Origin: Symsagittifera roscoffensis | Lineage: Eukaryota; Xenacoelomorpha; Acoela; Convolutidae | Direction: 5' to 3' | Length of the DNA: 64,000 bases | NCBI RefSeq assembly: GCF_963678635.1 | Contig: NC_087063.1 | Location: 8,838,386 to 8,902,385 of the forward strand | In this document: piece by piece, positions 10,722 through 20,480 of the stretch | Position numbering within the stretch: position 1 is the stretch's first letter | How the letters are laid out: each line of letters starts with the position of its first letter | Made by a program: the position numbers and the translations under genes | Notes under the pieces: model-generated | The model's database searches: none | What the model was told of the DNA's origin: nothing | The model's input: only the letters and a program-made list of their open reading frames with translations

Positions 10722-11537
10722 CTCATCGCCAGGGATATCGATTCGAATCCGAGTATTCGACCCGAATACCGAGTATTCGGCACTTCGAAGCCGAATCCGA
10801 ATATTAAAATTTTGAAATCCGAATATCGAATCCGAATATTTTTTTTTTTTGCCGAATACCGAATAATCCAGGGTCCACTGCTAAAAAACCCGAATATTCC
10901 GAATATTGGTTTACTGTTTTGTTTCACAATATTTTTCTGTTTTTTTTAAGATGGCTAATGAAGAAGAGTCTGATGTCGCTGCCGAGTGCGAGTATAGAAA
11001 AGAAAAAAGAGTGGCAAAATGGCATGAAAAGTTTCTTGTGGAATATCGATGTTTTCTTAAATAAGAATAAAAGGTTTTTGAAATACAACTGTTCATTAGC
11101 AAACTTGTTTTAAAATTACGGTCTCTTTTTTAAATAGTGTCACTCGATTTAGCTCGAAAAACTGGGTTGTCACTGATTTTTAACAGTTTTTAGCGATCTC
11201 AGTCGATTTAGCTCGAAAAACTGGGTTGTGAGTTGTGAATGATTTTTAACATTTACTCACTCCCGCGATTTTTACATTATTACGCAAGTCCCAGCCAATT
11301 CTACTTGAAAAATGCTATGTTCAATACTTTTTATAGAATTTGTTGTATCAAACTTTTATGCTAGGTTTTTTGGGAAAATAACCAAATATCCGAATAGTTG
11401 TTCGAGTAGTAACATTTGGCCGAAGCCGAATCCGAATAGTAAGGGCACTATTCAGCCGAAGTCGAATATCGAATAGTTGGGCCGCGGCGAATAACGAATA
11501 TCAAAAAATCCGAGTATTCGACATCCCTGCTCATCGC
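10722..11537. mobile_element. Non-autonomous hAT-like element, 800 bp, with 8-bp target-site duplication
   Basis: The element runs from 10,730 to 11,529. It is flanked by a perfect 8-bp direct repeat, ctcatcgc (10,722-10,729 and 11,530-11,537). Its ends are inverted: cagggatatcg at left, and catccctg at right, which reads cagggatgtcg on the other strand. An 8-bp duplication together with CAGGG ends is typical of hAT transposons. Both subterminal regions are packed with CGAATA/TATTCG words (about 10,735-10,900 and 11,385-11,520), probable transposase-binding repeats. There is no transposase ORF, so it would depend on an enzyme from elsewhere. Confidence 0.88.
10951..11064 (+). CDS. Small ORF inside the hAT-like element (37 aa, hypothetical)
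   Basis: An ATG directly after a tttttttaag (acceptor-like) run opens 37 codons starting MANEEESD, acidic then basic (YRKEKRVAKWHEKFL), ending TAA. It could be the remnant of a first coding exon of the parent transposase or captured sequence. Its length is compatible with chance and I assign no function. Confidence 0.2.
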   Translation: MANEEESDVAAECEYRKEKRVAKWHEKFLVEYRCFLK

Positions 11538-11824
11538 GTGTTGCCGTCTGCCAGTGAATCCCCCGTCTCCCAGTGAAAAAGCAAGAGAGATAGTGTCTAT
11601 GGCCCTTAAGCCAATGGCTGTAGAGCTTATCATTCATGATCTCACATTTGACTTGAGTGATCAAATTACCACAAATGACTAATGTTCATGCACTAATTTC
11701 TAATATTAGGTTCTAAAACAAATTATTTGGAGTCTAAGTTTTGTTTTTACCTACTTAGGCTGCAATTTAAATTTTTTTTTTAGTAACTATAATAAAGTTG
11801 AGTTAATTAGAAGCTGATTTTCAG
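11538..11824. promoter_or_regulatory. Upstream region of akirin
   Basis: About 290 bp between the hAT element and the first coding exon. It has two polypyrimidine-AG acceptors: attttttttttag at about 11,771-11,782, and gattttcag ending at 11,824, two bases before the start codon. This implies a 5' UTR intron or a trans-spliced leader. I see no convincing TATA box. Confidence 0.45.
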
Positions 11825-11826
11825 AA

Positions 11827-12661
11827 ATGGCCTGTGTAACTTTGAAGCGGTCACTAGATCTGGAACCGTTGTATTCCCCAACAGGCAACAGTGCAAAAAG
11901 GCGAAGATGTGCACCGCTTACTCCTCTTTTTGCTCGAAACGATCAGTCTAACTCTGATCAGCAGATGTCCAGAAAAATGCACTCGCATGGATCCAAGCAC
12001 ATTGAAGCAAGACGTGTTTTTGGAGATTCTGGTGCCCAGTCACCACAATCGAACTCTATTGGTGCTTTTTCTCCGATGCCAATGCCTTCAAATGGTAACA
12101 AAGATCACGTTTGTGTTTGTTTCAGGAGGATTTCAAAGCATTAATAATCTTTCATTTTTTCCAGACGATCTTTACAACAGAATTAAGCAGGAATGGAAAC
12201 GTTTGAAACGGCGAAAGCAATTGAAGTACGGTAAGCATTCGGGAAAACATTTCTCGAAAAATGGAAGTGGTTCGTCGTCGGGAAGCGACAACGACGAATA
12301 TGCTTCCACGTCATCGTCCAGAATGGCCAACAGGACTCAAAACAGCAGTAGTGAAAGATCCGCAAACCCAGGTGCTTTGTTCACACTGGAACAGGTTGTG
12401 ACCATCTGCAACAAGCTGCTGGTCGATCGCGACAATACTGTGCGAGAGGAGTACGATCGGGCGCTGACGGAAAAACTTGCAGGTATTCGCATTCTATAAT
12501 CAGATGCAAATGCTTGATTGTCCCAATGTAGTGTTTAAAGGCACGTGAAGGCGAAGTGAATCGTATCAATCAATTTTTAGTTTTGTTTTTAGAGCAATAC
12601 GACGCATTCGTGAAATTCACTCACGACCAAATTCAAAGTCGCCTGTCCCACAGCGCATCAT
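11827..12661 (+). CDS. akirin: Akirin, conserved nuclear adaptor (exons 11827-12094, 12165-12482, 12593-12661)
   Basis: Akirins are small nuclear proteins that link transcription factors (Relish/NF-kB, Twist) to SWI/SNF remodelling and also act in proteasome import. The N-terminus MACVTLKRSLDLEPL and the nuclear signal KRRRCAPL (residues 24-31) match the family. Exon 2 encodes DDLYNRIKQEWKRLKRRK, a Ser-rich linker, then LFTLEQVVTICNKLL and REEYDRALTEKLA. Exon 3 gives EQYDAFVKFTHDQI, the family hallmark. Junctions: G|gtaaca to ttttttccag|AC, and G|gtattc to tttttag|AG, both restoring the frame. That gives about 218 residues, close to the usual 200. The final donor T|gtgagt at 12,662 implies one more exon; the usual SYLS/SYVS ending is not seen. 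Confidence 0.92.
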
Positions 12662-12876
12662 GTGAGTTGATATTTTTCTTCAAACCTGGTAAAATGAGAA
12701 GGAACTACCGTACGGTGGTTTTTCCGCCTAAAGTGATCAAACTCACTCAAAGAACCTTATTAAGGCACCGATTGTGGTATCGTTTTGAAGTCCGTTAAAT
12801 CGCAATTCGACTACAAAATCATATTTAATGAAGTGTGTTCAGCAGTCTTTTGTGTTACACGCAACTGAGTTTTTAG

Positions 12877-12890
12877 AAATAAATAAAGTA
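12877..12890 (+). other. akirin: Probable last akirin exon: stop completed by splicing, and poly(A) signal
   Basis: After donor T|gtgagt (12,661/12,662), the best acceptor is gagtttttag ending at 12,876. Joining gives T|AA, a stop codon made across the junction, and the exon starts aaataaataaag, which contains overlapping AATAAA polyadenylation signals. An alternative acceptor (cgttttgaag, about 12,790) would add two residues before a stop. Without splicing, the frame reads on for about 46 unfamiliar codons. Confidence 0.5.
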
Positions 12891-13040
12891 ATTTGCGAGC
12901 TCAAGTCATAAGTATCGAGTTGTCAAAGCGTGTATTAAACTATCCGAATAGGCTTAGGAATTTGAATAAAACGAAATCTGTTTCAGAACTAACCACTCAT
13001 GTTCGCAAGCAATCTCATCAGCGACAGAAACGATTCAAAA
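12891..13040. other. Short gap between akirin and the LINE fragment
   Basis: Open in one frame leading into the LINE fragment, but without recognisable content. It is probably the degraded 5' part of that LINE. Confidence 0.3.
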
Positions 13041-13056
13041 ATCAAAAATTGTTGAT

Positions 13057-13175
13057 AAATAAAAACTACTTGGCTCGCAGCTTTTTTGATTTCAAAAACG
13101 CTTTCAATGCAATTGATCATGAGTTGTTGTTGAAAAAATTAGAGCGTTTTGGTTTATGCGGAAACTTATCCTAGA
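13057..13175 (+). pseudogene. LINE reverse transcriptase fragment
   Basis: Translation gives FFDFKNAFNAIDHELLLKKL followed by ERFGLCG, the motif A region of non-LTR reverse transcriptases (FxDFxKAFDxxDH). The catalytic Asp of KAFD is replaced by Asn (NAFN). The reading ends at a stop right after. It sits about 170 bp downstream of the akirin poly(A) signal. It is a dead fragment of a family related to the LINE at 60-64 kb. Confidence 0.8.
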
Positions 13176-13202
13176 AATCAAAAACCGTTCTTTATTTTGA
13201 TA

Positions 13203-14100
13203 AAACAAGGATAACCGGTTGCTGTGAAAGTAGCACAGAATGTTCCGGCCATATTCATAAAAAAACTTAAAGAAAAGAGGTTAAGTTTTTTCTTCAAGTA
13301 AGTGTCGTTTTTAGTGGAAGGTGTGATGCGAGAACTAAACAAAAGCGTAGACGCTTAGTGAATTCGAAATAATTGACAATATTTGTCTTCAAAAAAATGA
13401 ATGACAAACAAAAAATGTTTTAAAAAATCGAAGTTTTTGCTCAATATTTTTTGAGAAAACCCTTCTTTTCTTTGTATTAAAAGTTTTTTAATCCTAAACT
13501 TTTAAATACAACACATTTTCATGTAAGGATCGTTAGTTGATCGCTTTACTCGCTCCAAACTGAACTAAGAATCAATAAGTTTAAACCAGTTTTCTCGACA
13601 CTTGATCAAATTTTTTTGAAATTTTTTATGTCGCCCGAATCACGACTGAAAGGTCTTCAATTTGGTATATCACTCGATCCATTCCGATGATTACACTTGC
13701 GATCAGCTTAATGTATTCTTACGAACCTTTTTTGCTAACCTAGCAAAAATAAGTGAACACTCGGAATCGATAAACTACATAAGAACTATAATAAGCTTCG
13801 CGCTCATCAGGAGCTCTTTACTATGTATAAGGGGGTGCAGATCGCTGCGCAAAATTCCATTTATCGACAACTCTATAAGCGCTTTTGTATAGGAAGGACG
13901 GTTAATATAAATTATCATTACGACCATGCATTAAATGCTGATATATGACTCATTGATACAATGATGCAGTTTGCTGATAATATGTATTTTAATAACGCTG
14001 GTTTTTATAACGCCTTTTGTAATTTGCTTTTTTTTTTAAAAACCGAACTCGCAAATAAAAGTGTTCATTAAACGTGTTCACTAATTTGGAAATTTCACTA
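13203..14100 (+). repeat. Old interspersed repeat, shared with 55.28-56.15 kb
   Basis: The start (gataaccggttgctgtgaaag...tagcacag) matches 55,290 (gatagccggttactgtgcaag...taacacag). Further on, cgaatcacgact plus a later ccgatgatta recur at 13,635-13,690 and 56,075-56,140 in the same order and orientation. Identity is only moderate, so the copies are old. No protein is recognisable. It may be the 3' part of a LINE, since a LINE RT fragment lies directly upstream. Confidence 0.55.
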
Positions 14101-14160
14101 GCACTAGAAATTGCTAAGCATCTGTTCTCTGCTATATTGTGGCAAGTGTTTTGTGCCTAA

Positions 14161-14243
14161 TATGCGTCCGTGGCTGAGTGGTTAGTTTGTGAGACTTAAT
14201 CTCTAGGTCACAGGTTCGAATCTCAGACGTAGCCGGTTTTTTA
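14161..14243 (+). repeat. tRNA-like unit (tRNA pseudogene or SINE head)
   Basis: It has a good Pol III A box (tggctgagtggtta) and B box (ggttcgaatct) at tRNA spacing, an acceptor-like pairing of gcgtccg with cagacgt (one mismatch, one wobble), an anticodon loop cttaatc that would read UAA (Leu), and a T-run terminator straight after. The T-stem does not pair (acagg against ctcag), and a Leu tRNA should have a long variable arm that is missing. So I call it a degenerate tRNA-derived sequence. Confidence 0.6.
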
Positions 14244-14484
14244 CATATTCGAGGCTAATTTCCAATTTTTTTATTGCATTTTATAGAGCTGCCTTTTGCC
14301 GTGTTCTCGCGAGTGTTTGCGAGGTGAAGCTTCGCCTCTGTGTTATTTGTGGTAAAAACTAAACTGCACCCGAATAAAATGTTCATCTCCATTTTCAATG
14401 TTCTGAAAAACAAGTAGAAAGATTAGCTGAACAATCCATTTCATGAGGGGTATCCCAAGGGCCCGTTTCAAAAAGAGCTGCAAT

Positions 14485-15095
14485 ACAATAGAAGATGAGA
14501 TTTTGTTGAAAAAATAAACGTTATGGTTTTTGTGGAAAATGCTTATCTTAGCAATCAAAAACAGTTCAAATAAACCAAAGTAAAAAAATCAGCTGAACTA
14601 TTCGTTTAATGTGAACTGGGATCTATTTTAGGTCCACCGTTTTTTTAACTGTTCATTAATGTCCTTCCTAGCTTTTTAGCTTATGAAATAAGGCGAGTTG
14701 CTGGCGGCACTACGTAAAATGCTCAGATAAAAGAGGATTTTTAGACAAAGATTCGAAAGTAACACGAGTATCGTCTTCTCATGAAGCACGGATAATTAGA
14801 TTTCACCTATTAATTCGAACTGTAAATATATTAAACTTGGGGTTGATTTGAACTTTAATGATTCAATATGAACTAGTGGAATATATCGAACTACGAATTC
14901 TAATTATCTTGGGAGAACTATTGATGCAAAATTTCAAATTGTCTTCTCATATCAAGCGCAGTTGTAATTTATTGATTAACTTCATTGGTATTCTTTTTCG
15001 GGCAAGAAATTTTTTTTCAATGTGATTATATCTGTTTTATAATGCATATTCAAGCCAATGTTTTCTTAAACAATATTTGGTTATAGACAGCTAGT
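14485..15095 (+). pseudogene. Second LINE RT fragment, heavily decayed
   Basis: Shifting among frames, it reads TIEDEILLKK and YGFCGK (about 14,485-14,535), ELGSILGPPFF with LFINVLP (14,612-14,670; canonical QGSxLGPLLFxxxINDL), then SSHIKRSCNLLINFIGILFR (14,944-15,004; canonical SSHI...IGILYKLR). These are RT motifs in correct order with many stops and shifts. It is closest to the family at 60-64 kb. It is a separate insertion from 13,057-13,175, because both contain the same DHELLLKK region. Confidence 0.75.
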
Positions 15096-18000
15096 AAAAG
15101 TAATCTCAATAGAATGTTGAGTTTTTAGAAGCGTATTCCCTGAACTAATTTGTTTAAATGAAGTTTTGAACACAGTATGCTAATTTTTCTTGTTGCACTA
15201 TTCAAACAAACTTTTTTAAGGCAAAATAACCTATTTTCAATTTTTAGTTTTGTGCGTTTTTACAGGTCCGCCCCGACAATTTCAAAAACTAGAAGGGCAA
15301 AAGTTTACTTCCTGCTTTCAAACATCGGACGAAAGTAGATGTGATTAAATATTTAAAGTTGAACATGAGTAAATGTTTTAATGTTTCAAAGAGACGGGAG
15401 GTCTCATTTTCTCACTAAAACTGATCTTTTTTTAAATCAGTTATCAAAACTTCTCTAAATTTGAAAACAAAATTGAGACAATTTTATAGCAAAGATGAAA
15501 AAACTTAATTAAAACTTACATGATCATTTTACTTATGAACTTGGGTGCTTAAAGTGTTTCAAAATCTTTTCGAGATTGTCTTTAACCAGCCAAGACGGTT
15601 GTTGTGTGCTCGTTGTTCAGTAATCTAGACGCAATGATTTATTTTTTTGTCAAATACCAGCAGTGGTTTCATTTCAATCGCTTCTTTTTTTGGAAAACTG
15701 ACTTCCTATTTTTTAACGCAGCAGTTGTTTTTCAAGTATACTTTAAAGGCTTCTTTTAAAATAAGGGTCAAAAAAGGATTTTTTTTTGTAATGTTATAGA
15801 CAAGTTTGTGCTACTTATTTGAAGGCAGGAACCACGTAACAATCTTATAGCGTAAATCCTATTTGTTTTAGACGTCTCCTAAATGACTGAATGACACTTA
15901 GCCAAGTAGATTAAAATTGCATCATGGTCAAAATCGGAAAAGGAGTTTTCGGCGCCGAATCATTTCAACGTACGAAATCAAGAAGGCAGCAGAAATAAAA
16001 CTGTTTTTTAAATTGTTGTTTGGAAATATCTTTATATTGTGATGTGCTATCAAAATAGCGAATATCCTAAATCGTCGAGTTACTAGTATCGTTAAGTCGT
16101 TAATTGGCTATGTATTTGTTATCCTTAACAATGTATTATGGCACCTAACAACTAAATCAAATTTATGTAAGACATAGTAAAAAATCCTCTGTGCGAAGTG
16201 CATATTGAAATCTGGTAACTGTTTCAGTCGGTCATGAATTTTGTCTCTTCTTAACTTATTTATTGCTTTAAAAAACATTATCAGTGGTGAAGACAAAATC
16301 ATGGGCTAACAAAAACCACGTTTGTCGTTCAACTACGCTATCAATTACTGCAAACTGGGAGATAATTATGAGTAATGGAGAGTTTTCAATTAATTGTACC
16401 ATGCATGATGGATGTTCTGTTCATGATTAATAGTGGGTTTCTCTTTAAGTGCTCAATCATTTGAATGATAGTTAATGCTGAGAAGTTGACAAAATCGGTA
16501 AATTAAAACGATCAGACAAAGGTTTTGTAATTTGTTTTGGTAACGATTTCCACGAGCAGCGGATTTAACTGGCAAAATGAAAAATTTAAGATCATTGGCT
16601 TGTGTCCGGATCTGATGATCGAAACCGATGTTTTTTTCAACTGAGCATTCTCTAAAATTTCAACTTTCACATAGCTACCATCATGATTGGTTTGCTGTGA
16701 ATTCAATTGGTTGTATTGTAACCAAGTATTTTACAGTTTTTGCGGCAGTATTTCATTATGAAGAAACTATGATATTATTTTTGAAACTTGTGTCAACTTT
16801 TGTTTACTAAATACGGTGAAATAGTTGGTTTGTTGAAAAGCTACTCTTTTTTACTCATAATTTCAAGTTAAATTCAAGTTTTATACAAAAGAACGTTTTT
16901 TTAAGATTGATAGAAATGTTTTCTTGCAATAATCAATGAAAGAGCCTTAGAGAGATGGAGATGGATAGGTCGCGATGCTTTTTTTTGTTGTTTTTTTTTT
17001 TAGGAAAAGTCTTAAAATTTGTTCAGGCTCAAATTTACTTTTTCGCGGTTTGACTTTTGATTTCTTCAGCTCTTTTCTTTTGTTAAAAGGAAGGCAAACT
17101 CCAATATCGAACAGCGAAAAAGTGAAGGAATTAGTTTCAAAAGTGGAATTTGATTTCCCAGCGAAATAAATGTTTTACACGTTGCTCCAATTTGCTCAAA
17201 TTGGGTTAATTTCATTAAAAATACGCCAGCCATAAATCGTTCAAGAAATTCAAATGTAAATAGATTGTCATTTTCTATGATAAAGTGCTCATCATACAAT
17301 TTCCACGTATAAAATTTCTATGACTAGCAGTTTTCCATAAAAAATGAATTTTCAGGGCTCATTTTAAAGTTAAAGCTTAAACTAGATTTTTGTTGATTAA
17401 TTTTTTGGTTGTCGAAAAGTACTTGTTATAAGCTTTTTATATGAAAAAATTGAATGCTAACTCTTTTGCCACAGAAGGAAAACAATACTCCAAAGTTGGG
17501 AAATTGAGAAATTTTGTTTACAATCTAGTCCAAGTTCTATATCGCGAAAGGAAACAAAAGTGAAAAGTTAAGTTTTATAAATGAAAGAGTTTCATTTGCA
17601 GAGTGAATTATGTAAAACCAGATATATTGTTTTTGCTTTCATAAAGTTTGATATACTCAAATCTGTGAAAAAAATCACAAACCTTTCAAATCCGTCTTTT
17701 AGTTTCAGTCGCTTATTTCAGTGTTAATTTTTTGTTCTGCTTTCTGTTTAGTTTCTGTTTTTTTTTCATTGATGTAAATAAGACATTCAAACCTGCAGGT
17801 AAAGGTTCGTCAGTCGTAAATTGCAGGTACTTGATTGGAAGTTTGCTGTGAGTGGTTGTTGTTCTGACCCACAGTAAAAAATTTCGTTAAGTTTCCCAGT
17901 GACGAGAAAAACTTTAACGTTTTTGATTTTTGGTCTCATTTTGAGTGACTATGGCGCGCGAGCAGGCTTGTTTATGCTTAATTTAAGTCCTTTTCAATAA

Positions 18001-20050
18001 CTTTTTTATGCTTAATTTCGAGTTTACTTGAGTAAAGTTCGTTTTTGGAGTTTGCAACGCCATTTTGGGAATCAAAACTTCGAAAATAAAAAAAAATTCT
18101 GCGTTTTAAATGATTTTTTGTCTTTAATTATTTATCTTCAAAAATTTTTGTGAAGTTTGTCTATTTTAATAAGATTGTCAAACTTGAGTATTTTCTAGTT
18201 TTTTGAAGAATATTGTCGGAATATTCTGTGCTACTTGCTCAGTAACCAGCTGTCCTTGTTTTGTCTTTCGAAACCATATTATAATTTTGAGAGCACTTTT
18301 TTGTTCCTTGTTTTCGCAAAATGCTGCTTCACTTCTGTCTAGTTCATTAAAAAATGTAAGGGGTGACCAGAAAAATATTTTCATTTGTAAATCTGAGTTT
18401 CGGCCAAATTTTTCTTACTGGATTTTAAAATATCCCTTTAGCTTGGTTAGAATGAAGACACAGACCGACTGTTTGTTCTTTTTTCAAATTTGTCATTTCC
18501 CACAGCAGCGTGTTGTCATTCTTCTTGATTTGTTTGGTCTCTCAGTAATTGATATCTTTCTTTTAACATTTAAAAAATATTTTCAAGCCTTAGTCTTGTG
18601 ACCGTCAGAACATTGCACGTCTCAAAGTGTCAGTATGTATGATTTTGATAGGCGTTCTAGCAGACTATTGTGAGATTTCATTTGATTTAATCTCGGCTAT
18701 GCAACGCAAAATTAACAAATTTTTAACTCACCTGTTTGTAAAAAATCATCATTTTTTTCCTGGAATTAAGTTTCAACCAATCTGTTCACTTTTCAAGCTA
18801 TGTAGTTCAACTTTCAAAATATCAAAAATCATCCTTTTTCGCCGTATAACCGACAATTTTCGTCATTATCTGGTGTAAAATTCTATGGTCCCTGATTTCT
18901 ACGCTTTACAGTGGCAAACTTTATACTATTTTTCTAGCAAAAAGCAGACAGGTGACAAAGTAGACAAGTCGTTAAGCAATCAGAATCGAGAGAAGAAAAA
19001 AATTAGTACCGTTTTTTTTTCATCTCAATTACGGTTGGCGTACGACGACTCGGCTTTATGGCATAATTGCATGAGTACTTTTTGACCGCACTCACTTTAC
19101 AGACAATTTTATTTGTTTAACAGGATCAATATATCACAAAATTTTTAAACTGTTTTAGTAAAATAAACGCAAACATTCGCTGATTTCAAAGGCAAACAAA
19201 AATTTTTGGAAACATGAACCTTCCGGCGAATTTCAAAATAGATTTTCTAAATATTTTTGTTTTTCACAAAAACTTTATGAATCCTCTACCATCTTTTCTT
19301 GTTTTTTTTTTCATCTTCATAGATGTTATTGATTTATCAAAACTTTGTTGGTTGAATTATTGCGTCAGCTTTTTTCTTTTTCAGTGATTCGCTTGTTCAA
19401 GAGCAATACACTTTTTTTTGTTGCGTTAGACTTTGAATTTTCATAAAAAAAGGTCAAAAGCTCTCATCGCTTTCTCCTGATCGTCTTTTCTAATAGGCTT
19501 ATAGCTTCTTGCGACTTTTTTGATGCACTAATTAAAGCCGTATAATTTAGTTTTTCTCAGCATAGAACTGTCATCCTAAATATTAACATGATAAAAAGTT
19601 TTAATTTATTGGTTTTTCGATCTAAAAATTATTAGTTTTTGTTTCGAGGTTACTGGAAACATTAGCGTTGCCGCTGTGCATATTAGTTTAATCAATGTGG
19701 TCTCCGATTTCGATATGTAAAGTCTCAAATTCTTTTCCCTTTTGAAACCAATTAGTTTTAATCTGATAATGGCGTGAAATTTTTACAGAGATTGAATTTT
19801 TCTTTCCTTTTCAATTTTTGTTTCAAGAATGATAGTAAGAGAAGCAGGTAAATTTGACCGAATGACGCAGATAATGTATGAAAGCTTCTTATGAGTTTAT
19901 CGGAAGAAAGTTTTCTTATTGTTATCTCAGTTTTGAACAAGTTTTTCTACGCTTGCGATTAGCAAGCATTATCAAATCGGAACTTTTTTCGGGTTAACAA
20001 CTTGTTTAGCAGAATCACTTGGTATTTTGGTTAATAATGAATTCAAATTT
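15096..20050. other. AT-rich non-coding stretch
   Basis: About 5 kb with no protein, RNA or terminal repeat that I recognise. The longest plus-strand frame (18,203-18,601) is Phe/Leu-rich low-complexity translation of T-rich DNA and looks accidental. A short segment at 18,950-19,010 (aatcgagag and aaaaaaattagta) resembles part of the 43.1-kb hairpin region. Confidence 0.6.
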
Positions 20051-20052
20051 TC

Positions 20053-20145
20053 ATGCGTCTCTGGCACAATCAGCCTGGAAGTAACGGGTACGCCTGGGAC
20101 GGAAAAGGTCCTGGGTTCGAATCTGACCTGGACCTGTTTATTTTT
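20053..20145 (+). repeat. tRNA-like unit, probable SINE head
   Basis: A B box (gggttcgaatctgacc) is preceded by an imperfect A box (tggcacaatcagcctgg), and short tRNA-like arms can be drawn. It is followed by a T-rich run. Pairing is too poor for a working tRNA. A Gly/Arg-type parent cannot be decided. Confidence 0.45.
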
Positions 20146-20179
20146 TTGAACAGGAATCATTCCGTTGCAGAAAAATTGT

Positions 20180-20480
20180 CGACCTATCATTTGTCTGCGT
20201 ATGTTTTGTCGGCTATCTTGCGAAATTCCAAAATTTCTTGCCGTATGTTTTCATCTGTAGTTTTCATTGTAGTTGCTTTCGTTTTTTTTCATTTACTCCT
20301 GTAGTTTGCAATTCTTCTAACCTTGACTTCGTCAATTTTTCTTTGTTTTTTTTTCGCTTGAAAATTTTTTCAGCCTAATTGATTTTGTCTTCTGTTTTAT
20401 CGGCTCACTAACTTAATTTTGGGTCACTCGAGGGAACCATAATACGTATGCTTTCCACCGGATCGCACAAAATTTTAAAA
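20180..20480 (+). repeat. Interspersed repeat B (also at 43.26-43.56 and 48.12-48.42 kb)
   Basis: Ordered matches to the 43-kb unit: tcatttgtctgcgtat / ctatttgtctgcttat; gcaattcttctaaccttgacttcgtc / gtaattttactcactttgac with a following tttgtc; and taattttgggtc in both. Same orientation, moderate identity. No coding potential recognised. Confidence 0.5.

Noticed and set aside
12126-12164. Alternative akirin acceptor at 12,125 adding 13 in-frame residues
   Set aside because: It would leave an intron of only 31 bp, and the added residues are not akirin-like; the acceptor at 12,164 gives the conserved DDLYN start.
12232-12370. Possible extra akirin intron after the strong-looking donor gtaagc at 12,231
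   Set aside because: The frame stays open through a Ser-rich linker typical of akirins, and no good acceptor precedes the LFTLEQ motif.
14161-14236. Functional tRNA-Leu gene
   Set aside because: The T-stem does not pair and the long variable arm expected of tRNA-Leu is missing.
18203-18601. 132-codon plus-strand ORF
   Set aside because: Phe/Leu/Ser-rich translation of T-rich DNA without any known motif; overlaps an opposite-strand frame equally unremarkable.
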